Positions 44,185 through 54,675 of a stretch of 64,000 bases of DNA are shown here, piece by piece. This DNA comes from Isoetes taiwanensis (Eukaryota > Streptophyta > Lycopodiopsida > Isoetales > Isoetaceae). The notes beneath the pieces are model-generated. The model saw nothing but the letters and a program-made list of their open reading frames with translations, did no database searches and was not told where the DNA came from. Position 1 is the stretch's first letter. Each line of letters begins with the position of its first letter. The position numbers and the translations under genes were made by a program. Location of the stretch: NCBI GenBank assembly GCA_021234155.1, contig JAJEKV010000503.1:1-64000 (forward strand), given 5' to 3'.

Positions 44185-45888
44185 TGCGGCCTGTGGGCGT
44201 GGATTTGTTGATCAAGTAAAGGAGTGCTTGGTGGTCAACAAAGAACTTGATCTGACTGCCTAAAAGATAGTGACGGAAGCGTTGGACACAGAAAATTAAA
44301 CCCAAGGCTTCACGCTCCGTGGCAGAGTAGTTGCGCTCAGCAGGATTGAGTTTTCTGCTGGCATATCTGTTTGGTTTGGCTTGTCCCATTGAGGAGGAAC
44401 AAGAAGCGGGGCCTGAGTAAGCAAAAGCTTCAACTGTTGGAAAGCAGCATCCGCCTGGAAATTCCAAGCCCAGGTGGATTCATCACCCGTGAGTTTATGG
44501 ATGGGATCTGCAATGGCGGCGAGTTCAGGAATGAAGGTTGAGTAATAATTTACCTTACCAAGGAAAGAGCGTGTCTCCTTGATATTGGCTGGTGCTTGAG
44601 CTTTGAGCACACAACTGATTTTGGCAGGATCCGTGGTGATACCTGCTTTGCTGACAACGTGTCCTAACAGAACACCGGAGGTGACGCAAAAGGTGCATTT
44701 CTCGGGATTGAGACTAATGCCGGACTCATCACATTTCTGAAAGACGAGTTCCAATTTATCCAAATGGTCAGCCATGGAACTGTAGGCAGAGAAGTCATCT
44801 TGAAAAATTTGCAGGAAGGGATTTTCCTTCATAAAATCATGAAAAACTGAGAGCATGATGCGTTGAAACGTTGATGGAGAGTTTGATAATCCAAAAGGAA
44901 CCACCTTGTAGGCAAAGGTGCCCCACGGGGTGGTGAAAGTAGTCTTGAGTTGATCAGATTCTTTGATTGAGATCTGATTGTAGCCAGAAAAACCATCCAT
45001 GAAGGAGTACATCTCATGTCCAGCGACCTCTTCCAGAACCTGGTCTGTGAAGGGAAGTGAAAAATGATCACGCTCCGTGGCCTGATTGAGTTTCCGGTAG
45101 TCCACGCAAACGCGGATCTTACCATTGTGTTCGAGAGCAATGACAATGGGGCTCACCCATTCAGAATGTTTGACCTCATAGATCAAACCGGCAGCAAGGA
45201 GTTTGTCAATTTCTGCCTTGACGCTATCACGGTAATTGGGGTTGAGCCGGTACTGTCGTTGCTAAACAGGACGTGCATCTGATTTGGTAGGAATGGTGAG
45301 TTCCCCCAAGTTTTTGTTGATCCCCCGAAGGTCTCTGTAGCTCCAGGCGAAAATGTGTTTGAACTTTTTGAAGAGCGTGACTGCCCTATTACGATAGGGT
45401 GTCGGAAGATTGGCAGCAATGCGGACGGGCTGATTGTTGCCAACATCCACAATCTCTATTGCATGAGTCTGAATATGTGGGATAACTTCCGTGTCTTGAA
45501 CAATATGAGCAGGTGGTTGAAGCATGACCGAATGAGTGGCGCTCTGCGTGGTGAAGAAGAGAGGTTGTTGATTGTCATCCAGCAGAGGTTGCTTCATGAC
45601 AGCGTGTACATCAACAGGATCAGGAGGAAGTTCGGCATCTGAAAAGTGATCAACACGTTGGATGCGATTGCAAGGAGCCAGGTAGGGGTCAAGCAAAGCA
45701 GCCACAGCCTGGTCTTGATCAAGAGTCATTTCTCCCCAAGGATCAGCATATTCGGGGTAGGATGACAGCGGCAGACTCGCAGGTGGAGCCTGAACTTGAT
45801 AGATATTCTGGGCGTCCTCAGAATCAGTGTCAGAGAAAGAGGGTTCAGCATGGTCGACCGAAATGATCTTGCCGGTTTCCATGTCCAT
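43985..45888 (-). pseudogene. Reverse transcriptase and RNase H region
   Basis: RT spans about 44.4-45.25 kb: VDYRKLNQATERDHFSLPF, the active-site motif as FQDDF (usually YxDD), and LGHVVSKAGI with RSFLGKVNYY. An in-frame TAG at about 45,261 separates it from the segment 45,262-45,888 that links it to protease. RNase H follows near 44.39 kb, but its start, including the strand with the first catalytic Asp, is deleted with a frame change: the RT end QWDKPN runs straight into RYASRKLNPAERNYSATERE. A later part (FFVDHQALLYLI, HKAGKSHVVPDYLSR) is intact. The copy cannot be functional. Confidence 0.93.
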
Positions 45889-45917
45889 AGTGGCATTGAA
45901 GTGACCATCTGTGATGA

Positions 45918-47276
45918 CTAACTGATCCGTGGCCCAGTAATGGATACTCTCTTGGTCTGTCGGAGAAAAGGTCTGCCGACCAACATTTCATAATCACCTG
46001 GATCTTCACCAGCCTTCCAAACACCAAATTCTAAGGGGAATCTGAGATCACCAATGTTGATGTGAAGAAGAGGCGTGACACCTTGAGGTCGCGTGATGTG
46101 GCCATTAGCCAATTTGATGTCATATGGGGCACGATAGAGTTGTTTGATGCCCATTTGCTTGCGGAGTTTATCCGTGATGAGATTGACAGCGCTACCTCCG
46201 TCAATTTGAACATGATTGACTTGTTGATTGCCCACCGTGGCATGTACCGTGGGTGTAGAGGTAGCGACAGCCCCAACCAAAACGGTCGGGAGTGGTAACT
46301 GGTCCTTGAGAGCAGGACATAGTTTCAAAATTGTTGCCAAACTTAAAGGAATTTTGATTTTTGCCAGCTTCTCTTGGAGTTCCAGAGGCACATGAGAAAA
46401 GGGATCTGCTGGATCCACGGGAGCTGGAGTGCGTGGTAATGAAGCAGCAACTTCTTTGAGTAGCTCCACCTCTGCAGCAATATTCGGATATGTCTGAGAG
46501 CGTGGAGGTTGAGATGTGGAAGGTGCATCTTGACGCTGTTGAGCTCTGGTGGTGGCATGAACATTAGCCAACGTGCGGCCTTCAGCAGCTTGCATGAGGT
46601 TCAGAATGCTTTGGCGTACTTTAGGCATGACATGAGGCATGAGTTTCTCCAAGTCAAGTGCAAAGTGAACCTTTTTTTCCTCTTCATGAGGGATCGTGTC
46701 GACTGCAAAAGCAGGTTGCGTGCCATGAGGAATAATGGTCAAGGGGCATGACGCCCTGGTTTGGTGTGAAACCAAACCAACCCAATTTGACTGCTGGACT
46801 GGAGGATTAAGAGCCTGAAAAATTTCTTCCTGTGCTTGTTGATCCATCTGAGGTTGATTGGCAGGAGCTGGTTGATAGCGTGATTGCTGAGGCACGCGGG
46901 GTGGTTTCCGAAGAACGGGACGCGGGCCTTGTTTGCCATTGGCAATCCAGAGTTGGTAAGCCGTGAGGCGGACCGATGTGGTCTGATTGGTGCCAAGAAG
47001 CTGCACCTGAACTTGTGGAAGTTGAGGACATGCCGTGGTGGTATGACCCCATTCGTGACAGTGATAGCACTGAGCTTTAGAAGGATCAAAAGGGGGGCGA
47101 GTGCTTGGTCCCCGTTGTTGCTCAGGTTGCTGATAGAGTTGAGTGGGTTGAGCCTGCAGTTGTTGCGGCTGATATGTCGATTGTTGCTGAGGTGTGGTTT
47201 GCACTTGATAAACCATCTTGTTGCGGAAAGGTGTAGGATGAGTGCGAGTGCACTCTTCTGTGGCATGATTGCACAT
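45918..47276 (-). pseudogene. Gag C-terminus and aspartic protease
   Basis: Contains a zinc knuckle CYHCHEWGHTTTAC (about 47.06 kb) in Gln/Pro-rich sequence. The protease centre is HVQIDGGSAVNLI (about 46.2 kb), in which DGGS stands where D-T/S-G is usual, followed by the flap and LVGRPFL. Separated from the preceding gag piece by a TGA at about 47,282. Confidence 0.88.
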
Positions 47277-47282
47277 GTTGCA

Positions 47283-48557
47283 TCATTTACAATGAGGTGG
47301 GCCATTGGTGGAGTTGCACTCATTTGCCAAGTGGCCTTGGTATTTGCAGATATGGCACCAGATCTGACTGCGCTGCTGATTGGCGTGCTGAGGTTGTACA
47401 GCAGTCTGTGGAACCATGACCGGTGGAATGAAAGGGAGCTCGTGAAGAGACACGCCACGGGAGGAAACATTGACTGAGTGATTGACAAGGTCGATAGCCT
47501 GCTCCAAAGTCTTCGGGCGCAGGTATTCAGTCATGAGTCCGATAGCTGGAGGAAGTCCTTGGAGAAACCAGACCAAGATCTGGCTCTGTGTCGGGTACTC
47601 CTTGAGTTTGTTGAGCAGGATGTGAAGTCGATCTGCAAAATCCCGGGCGAACTCCGTGGGCTCTTTTTGAAGGTCATTGAGTTGCTTGAGATGAAGTTGA
47701 TCATCATCCGTGGTGCCATAGTGAGAAAGAAAAGCAGTTTTCATTTTTGACCAATCTTGTTTCCAGTGGCTTTTGTTGGACATGAGCCATTGATGAGGAG
47801 AGCCATGCAGTGTGGTGGAAAAGATGTGGAATTTCAGTTGAGGTTGTGCATGACCATTCAGGGCAGCCAGAGCCTCAAATTCTTCCATGTGGGCCTGAGC
47901 ACTTTGGTCTAAAGGTTTGCCTTTCGTGTTGCCAAAGGTTGGATAAGTCAACTTAAGGGTCTGAAAGGTAGAGGTGAAAGTGCTTGGTTGTACAGGAACT
48001 GGATAAGGATTATATTGAGGCGGAGTGGGAGGTGGCAGGGTGCCTGAAAGACCCTGATGAAGGGGTGCCTGAGGGGGAGGTACTGGAGGTGCCTAATCAT
48101 TGGTTTTGAGGTCGGTAAGGTTGTAAATAGGAAGAGCAGTGGAAAATGTAGGAAATGGAAATTCCTGGGGAGGAGCAAAAGAGACATGTGGATATCCCTG
48201 TCCGCCCGGAGGAGACGATGGTTGTGAAGGCAGAGGTGTATGGCCAGAAGAATGATGGATGTAGGCATGCTCTGGGGTATGAAAGTAAGGTTGAGAAGGC
48301 TGAGCCTGATAGGGCTCCTGATAGTGATGAGGTGACTGAGGCTGTGAGCAATGTTTGCACGCTTGAGGCGGGGAACTGGGGCGAGACAGGACACGAGGGG
48401 TGGGTGGCGCCGACTGAGCCCTAGACCGAATGTGGCCTCCCTCAATGTCATAAGCAGATCCATACATGTCGCGAACAACTTCCCGTCGTTGGTGGCGCTC
48501 CAAGCGAGACGCCGTCTGGGAAAGAAGTTCGTCTGGAGTGAAGTTTCGTGCAGACAT
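47283..48557 (-). pseudogene. Gag of the gypsy element
   Basis: ATG at 48,557, 47 bases after the 5' LTR, begins MSARNFTPDELLSQTASRL. A Pro/Ser/Gln/His-rich region follows to a TAG at about 48,093. The capsid-like core (HIFSTTLHGSPHQWL, DFADRLHILLNKLK) is open from 47,951, ending with WCHICKYQGHLANEC, a second knuckle. Confidence 0.9.
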
Positions 48558-48585
48558 GGCGACCGACTAAAGGAAATTCGAATCA

Positions 48586-48604
48586 GACCCGGCAGTGGCG
48601 ACAG
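48586..48604 (-). promoter_or_regulatory. Primer binding site of the gypsy element
   Basis: TGTCGCCACTGCCGGGTC on the minus strand abuts the 5' LTR. It resembles the TGGCGACTCTGCTGGGG-type primer sites of plant Tat/chromovirus elements more than tRNA-Met; the exact tRNA is not determined. Confidence 0.6.
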
Positions 48605-49197
48605 TGTTTGGGGTCTGGGTTCGGGAACTCCTGCAAGACAACCCTTCTGTGAGGACCCTTGGATCTAACAGGAGAATCCGGGGACTATGTCACGCGGGAT
48701 TTGCAAGAAAAGAACAAGAAAGAGAGAATAGAACAAAAAGAGAACAATGAGATCACAATGATGAAAACAACTTCCTTGACGTCAATGAAGATACATGAGC
48801 TCTCGCAATCGAGAGAAACTGATGTGAGACAAGACTCAAAACTCATCTAAAACTCATATGCTAGCTCTACTCATATATATAGTACAATGGCCTTTGGCCC
48901 AATATAGACACTCTGACTGATCTCGGTGCCGACTCCTGAAAGGAGGCCTGATTTGCAGGAATGCTGGCGGTGCCTCTTGAAGTGCCTGGAATCACGCTGG
49001 CGCTGACGCGGGCGGTGACGGGCCGTCACTTGTCTGAGCGCCGCCTCTTGGTAGCAGACGCGGGCTTTGACTGCGTGGTCTGCCTGGTCTTCTGTTGGGC
49101 CTTTGACGACTGACCCGTGCCTGGCTGTGGATCCTTGGACTTGACTTGGTCCGTTGTATGCATGAATAGTCCTGTACCAGGAGGCACAGGACTAACA
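48605..49197 (-). repeat. 5' LTR of the gypsy element
   Basis: Partner of 37,669-38,255. It has a minus-strand-reading TATATATGAGTAG box (about 48,875) and the TG...CA ends. Confidence 0.95.
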
Positions 49198-49984
49198 TCT
49201 CTTAACACTGCAGTCCTCGTGCTGGTGGTGTAAGTTTACATTCAGCAAATGGAAGATCATTGAAAACCTTGAGGAACATTGAAATAGCCAAGAAATGAAC
49301 AATTGAAGTAAAACTTTGTTTATATTAAAAAGTCAAGAGAGGTTACATCATATACACAATAATACTATTTCTAGGCTTTAGTTCTATATTTTTTCATCAT
49401 ATTAATACAAAGTTGACTCTCAGTGTCAAACATATTCAGCATTTTGTTGCTTTCGACATAACTTTGCACATTCCTTGCCTTCAGCAACCCCTGAAGCCAA
49501 ACCTTTAGATCATTCATGAGGAAATTGCCATCTACTCTGTCAGGGCTCCAGCTGTGTGGACAGATCATGGTGTTTGGCTCATTGAGGTACCCTTTGTATC
49601 TGCTGTCATCAATGAGAAGCACGTTCTCTTTTGTGAAACCTGGAAATTGTCGTAGACCTTTTTGAGGTACACTGATCCTGATTCCACATGAACTTGAATT
49701 TGTCCTTGTGTTTCATCAATGCTCCCTTAACTATGATTCTCAAGTTTTGAGCCTGCAGGCTGGACCAAAGTGCTATATGAAAATTCTGACTGCACCAATC
49801 TATGAACTTGGCCCAGCCTGGTCTAGTTACTACCCACTTGGTTCTGTTAAGTGTGATCAACTTAACACCAACTTCTTTGGCAGTGGGTAGTAACTCACTC
49901 TTGTCATAGCTTCTACCCGTAACTCCATTGTAGTAAAAACAAAGCGAGGATTGGGCTTAACCTTGTAGTCTTCTGCATGAACAG

Positions 49985-50095
49985 AGTTGGTGCAGGGCTG
50001 GAAACTTCTGCTTCAACATTTCTTGGTGCAGGGCTGGAAACTTCTGCTTCAGCATCTCTTCGTGCAGGGCTAGAAACTTCTGCTTCAGAATGTCT
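49985..50095 (-). repeat. Three ~36-bp coding repeats
   Basis: Each unit encodes EAEVSSPAPR or a variant on the minus strand, within the Ser/Pro-rich linker ahead of the FCP1-like domain. Confidence 0.85.
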
Positions 50096-50782
50096 TGGAG
50101 GTGTCTTTTGCTTGGAATTCTGCTCTTGCTTTTTCTCCGAGACACTTCCGGTGCAAAAATTTAATTGATTCGGTAACTATATGGGTCAAATTAAAAAGAA
50201 GACAGGCACAAAAGGTTGGAAGTTACCTTGTGACTTACATTCACCGAACGATTTGTTCAGATCATAACCTGATGCATCTGCTGATTTGGCAGATTGGTGT
50301 GGAGCATGACTTAATGCATCTGCTGATCTGGCAGATTGTTGTCCAGTTGGAGCACTTACTGGAGCTTGACTTGATGCACCCTCTTGATTTGTTGACATCT
50401 ACTGATTTGTCCGGAGTTCCCAGAACTGATGCATCTTCGATTTGCCCGAGTTTCTATCTCGTGTCTAATGCTTTCAAGGGGTGTGAGTGTCTTGTCCCCA
50501 CGACCACATTGTACCTCTATATCTACAAAGTAGGGATGAAGAAGTAAGCTACATATCCCAATTGCATCAAACAAGACTTGGTTACCTTTGAGGGTAGAAA
50601 ATAATTCCCTTTTTGGTGTGCTATATGGACTCACAAAGTCATTGCCACCAGTATGAACAGTTAGACCTGAATTAGTAAAGCGGCACCATGCTCGCAAACC
50701 TGGAGTTGAATCACAATTGATTGTAACTATGCTTTGATTTTTTTAACTAAGCTCCAGACTTTTTTACTCTCTTTACGATGTT

Positions 50783-51045
50783 CCTGTTTATATATATCTA
50801 AAGTGTCCCCTAAAATGAGCGAGCGATCTCATCCCAGGGGGCACTTTAGATACAATAAACAGGACAAGCAAAAGAGACTAAGCGACCTGGGATGGAAGAG
50901 ACTAAGCCAGGATGAAAGATTGCTATCTTGTTTTATGTCGGGCTTACTCCCTTTTCGAGTTTCCTGCTTGATGTATCTAATTCGCCACCTAAAATGAGTG
51001 AGCGACCTCATCCTAGGGGGCAAATTAGACACATCAAACAGGACA
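50783..51045. repeat. Two related fold-back hairpins
   Basis: Hairpin 1 (50,783-50,867): CCTGTTTA...ATCTAAAGTG pairs with CACTTTAGAT...TAAACAGG. Hairpin 2 (50,957-51,043): CCTGCTTGATGTATCTAATT pairs with AATTAGACACATCAAACAGG. Both share the loop side AAATGAG(C/T)GAGCGA(T/C)CTCATCC and are followed by AGAGACTAAGC. They lie in a likely intron of the FCP1-like gene. Confidence 0.9.
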
Positions 51046-51959
51046 AACGAAAGAGACTAAGCCGGGGTGAAAGATTAGGAAGTCCACTAATCCTAATTGG
51101 CATCTGTCCCTTACATCAGGCCCTTAGCATGTAAACTAAGCTACCTATAAGTGCTCACCTGTAAGTGCCTCAGTAGCTTGAAGTTGCTTTTGATCCTCCC
51201 TACTCACACCTAAGGCTTGTACCCATGTTGTAGAAAATTCATGACAGCAATTCTCAATGCAACAGTGATTACAAATCCTGCAAAGTGAACGCAAATTTGT
51301 CAATGAGAATACAATTATACTAAGCACTTCAGGAATTTTGTTATGAAGTACCTCAAGAGGCTGAGCAGACATGGAAGATGGTATTGGTGACTGCATTCAG
51401 CAATCAAAGTTGATAGTGGTTTCCCCATCCACTGGAGGATCTTGACACAGAATGGACAGCCACTACCATAATCTTCAGCCTTATCAAGGTCTGGAAGTAG
51501 TGGATCCAAGACAAATAAAGGAAGACGGTCCTTGCAAGACAGAAACCTCTCTAACCTTTCCAGACTTTCAATGTTGTTAGGTTCCGCTTTTCCGGCCGCA
51601 AAGCAGATTAAGCTCCTCGATTTTTGTCCGCTCAAGTCTCGGTAATAGTTTCTTCAAATTTCGGCCCTCAGATCTTGGCATATAGCCCGAACACCGCCCC
51701 GCACGATTTGGTTTATCCTTAATCATTCCTTCCCATTTTTTTAAATCTTTATTCATCTTCTCGGTCTAGAACTCAAGTTGCTGAACCTTCATTTGTAGCA
51801 CCTGCAGGCTTTGATCACAAGTTTGCAACCTTGCCTTACACTGAATCACTTCTGATCTTGTAGAGTTGATCCATTCTCCCAGTGTCCTGTTGAATTCAAC
51901 TGGAAAATAATCCAAGGTTAGTACCGCATGACACAACAGGCACCACTTTACACACCACA

Positions 51960-52330
51960 AATTCCATCATGACAAACTTTGCACCACAAATGGCGTCATA
52001 TTCACCACATGTGGTGTGGCATGTGGCACCAAACTGGTGCCACATGCCACGCCACATATGGCACCACAATGCACCCAAGGCACCACATATGGCAATCCAT
52101 TACTTCGCACCACAAATGGTGTCAAAGGCACCACATGTGGTGCAAAATGTGGATCCATAGTGGTGCCACATTAGACACCACATGTGGCACCACAACGCAC
52201 AGAAGGCACCACATCCGGCAGGCATCCACCACCCCATATGTTGCAGATAGCGTGGTGCAATATTTAGTGCAGCAGTTGGCACCACATATGGCAGACAATC
52301 CACCATTCACAAGTATCACCATATCTAACA
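51960..52330. repeat. CACCACATGTGGTG palindrome cluster
   Basis: About 20 copies of CACCACA or TGTGGTGC half-sites, several joined as CCACATGTGG or TTGGTGCCA-type palindromes, fill the intron between exon 2 and the coiled-coil exon of the FCP1-like gene. Confidence 0.9.
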
Positions 52331-53185
52331 TCACATATGACACTAAGTATAGAAACATATGGAAGCCAATTCACTATTCAGATAAGGTACCACGTTTGGT
52401 ACTATATGTGACACTACATATGCTACAAACTACATTATTAACATATAATTGGCACCATATGACTGTCCTGTAACACATTTGGAGCTACATACTACTGTGA
52501 ACTGAAATTATCCACCACAACTCGAAACTAGCAGCACAAATTTTCTACACATAACTTACAACACACCCAAATGAAGAAGTAAGTGGTGTACCTGATTGTT
52601 CAAGCTTGCTAGACCTTGCTGGAAAATAACAGTTCCAATATTAAATTGCATCATTTGTGGCCTAGTCATTTCAAGAGAGGAAGCATCATCTGTGGCATGT
52701 TGCTCTGCTTCCTCACTATTTGAAATGCTTGCATGCTTCCTCTTATGTTGGGACGGAGAGGCTTTAGACTCTTTTTCTCTTAACTGTTGCCAGAAACTCA
52801 ACCAGTTTATTTCTTTTCCTTTTGTGTGAAGGTAATACGCAACAGCCATAGTCTGTGAGGCCATGCCTCCCCAGGCACACTTCCTGCCTGTGATTTTTTT
52901 GTAAAGGCACATATATTCATTATACCTCTCCTTGCTCAGATTATTCAACCTGCATGATGAAACAAAACAATATTCTAAACAACAGAGAATCATGGGCATC
53001 CCCGAATCTAGAATGCAACCCACCTGTAAGTGGATTTTCCTAATACTTTCGGTCCCCAAACAGACTCGATTTCTTCTTGTGTGGCGTAATGCTTTTCTTG
53101 CCTGTACATTTCCTTGTAGGTGTATCCCGTGGCATTCAAGTCCGGTATGATCAGAGCCATTTCGTGATCGATCTTCTTGCCAGAA

Positions 53186-53312
53186 ATCAGAAACGGTCTT
53201 GCCGGATTAAGGGAGCATGATCAGAGTTTTTGAGGGAAAATGAAAATTCAGAATCAGAAATGGTCTTGCCGGATTAAGGGAGCGTGATCAGAGTTTTTGA
53301 GGGAAAATGATC
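53186..53312. repeat. 65-bp tandem duplication upstream of the FCP1-like gene
   Basis: TCTTGCCGGATTAAGGGAGC followed by (A/G)TGATCAGAGTTTTTGAGGG occurs twice, 65 bp apart, just before the start codon. Confidence 0.9.
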
Positions 53313-53439
53313 GTGTACATTGCTGAATAAGCCTGAAAGGATAAAATTTTGAATAAGTAATCATGTGTGCCTCTCCCACTACAAATTCGGTAGTTCCCAC
53401 CACACTTAGCACCCAAAAATGTGGTGCTAAAATGCACGT

Positions 53440-54121
53440 TTTTGTTCCACTACAACATGCTTTCACCCATTGATAGGCACAATCGTCAGTGTAATCTGGT
53501 AATTTGTGGCATGCCAGAAGAAGCATCAGAGGACTTGCAACAGAAGGTACAGATTTTGGTGTTAGCTAAATTGGACTGGCACATAGGGTTGGAGCATTGC
53601 AGCCCCACCACCCGCGCATAGTGAAATTTACAGTGCAAAATTTGAGTACTAAAATGGATATCCTCAAGCAGGACAAACAATTGAAAGGGACATCTCTCTA
53701 TCTGGATTTTGATCTTACTAAGTCCCAACAGTTAGCCAGACGCCAGAATTTGCAAAAGGTCCAGGACATTCAAAAGAATGGTGGTAAGGCTGCACTAATT
53801 CGTGGAAAAATACGTATTTTTACACCATCACATGCAACCTTTGCTGATGCCTTTCATCATGCTAAGGCCACTCATACTGCTGGTGTTAACGTCCATTCTC
53901 CCATTTCCCATGCACACACCAACGCTGCAAATGCGCCTCGTGTTGTTCCATCTTCTGCACCCACCACATCTTCTGCTCAAGGCCATTCCTCTCACGATGT
54001 TGCTAATGGTACCCTTGATGCTGCTGCTGCTGCTAATGTTGCTGCTACTGCTGCCGCTGCCGCCTCTATTGCTCCAACCTCCTCAGTTCGCACTGCTCAT
54101 ACCTCAAATGTACCTTCCTAG
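53440..54121 (+). pseudogene. LINE ORF1 (RNA-binding protein)
   Basis: The first piece (to about 53,620) has NRQCNLVICGMPEEASEDLQ, the beta-strand and turn typical of L1-like ORF1 RRM domains. After a frameshift near 53,600 the frame to 54,121 continues IVKFTVQNLSTKMDILKQDK and LKGTSLYLDFDLTKSQQLAR, the RRM and C-terminal-domain pattern. It ends in an Ala/Thr-rich tail encoded by GCTGCT runs. It would bind LINE RNA. Confidence 0.78.
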
Positions 54122-54675
54122 GAAATGAGCCTTCGGTTGGTGTCTTGGAATTGTCGAGGTTTTCCCTGGCGTAAAGGTGATGGCTTGAATTCTATTGCAA
54201 AAGATATGGATATCCTTCTGCTCATGGAAACGTGGGAGCATTCAGCCAAACGACTACCTCATTTTACAGGCTATCAATTATTTTCATTATTTAATGAATG
54301 TCATGGGCAACGAGGTTGCGGTGGCGTTGCTTGCTATTTCAAGGATGCCCTTGCTCCATATATCACGCTTCATAAAGCTGATAGATATAATCGCTACATG
54401 TGGATCAAGCTTCATTGCCACAATAGTAGTACCATTTTTGTTGCTGCCTGTTACTTCCCACCTACATCATCACCTTTTTATGATGAATATGATGTCGCTC
54501 GCAGTGATCCCTATGGTGATCTTTATGATGACATTGCTCAATTCAAACAGTTGGGGCACGTTATTCTTCTTGGTGATTTCAATGCTCGCACTGCTGAAAT
54601 GCAAGCTGCTCAACTTATACTTGAGGATGTCCGTGACCCATTATGGATGTCTGCTAATGATACATTCTTTCCACA

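Larger units (their letters stand above)
37669..49197 (-). mobile_element. Ty3/gypsy LTR retrotransposon, 11.5 kb, inactive
   Basis: Two LTRs (587 and 593 bp, TG...CA) bound it, flanked by GCTCT and TCTCT (4 of 5 bases equal, a decayed target duplication). Minus-strand order is primer site, gag, protease, RT, RNase H, integrase, then a long extra ORF and the polypurine tract. RT before integrase places it in Ty3/gypsy. Numerous stops, frameshifts and a deletion in RNase H, plus LTR differences, mark it as old. A TRIM is nested in it. Confidence 0.95.
49371..53160 (-). pseudogene. Unclassified gene with RING-like finger and FCP1/NIF-type domain
   Basis: Exon 1 (53,024-53,160, MALIIPDLNATGYTYKEMY) joins exon 2 (52,592-52,949) in phase. 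Exon 2 has a helical KERYNEYMCLYKKITGRK region and a basic/acidic linker. Farther on are a coiled-coil segment (51.77-51.90 kb), a RING-like cluster (CPFCVKIL...ECSHQYHLPCL, about 51.40-51.48 kb), a Ser/Pro-rich region with three 36-bp coding repeats (49,985-50,090), and an FCP1/NIF-like HAD domain: TRPGWAKFIDWCSQNFHIAL, FMWNQDQC and VLLIDDSRYKGYLNEPN. The usual DLDGT/DLNG nucleophile motif reads YYNG, so the first Asp is absent. A +1 frameshift follows FMWNQDQCT, and stops interrupt other parts. FCP1-like enzymes dephosphorylate the RNA polymerase II tail; this one would be a pseudophosphatase. Whether it is a decayed host gene or transposon cargo is open. Intronic palindromes like those of the other elements favour the latter. 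Confidence 0.65.

Noticed and set aside
53388-53470. CACTACAA words as ends of another CACTA element
   Set aside because: Two copies occur in the same orientation close together with no inverted partner or subterminal array; probably chance within a CA-rich stretch.
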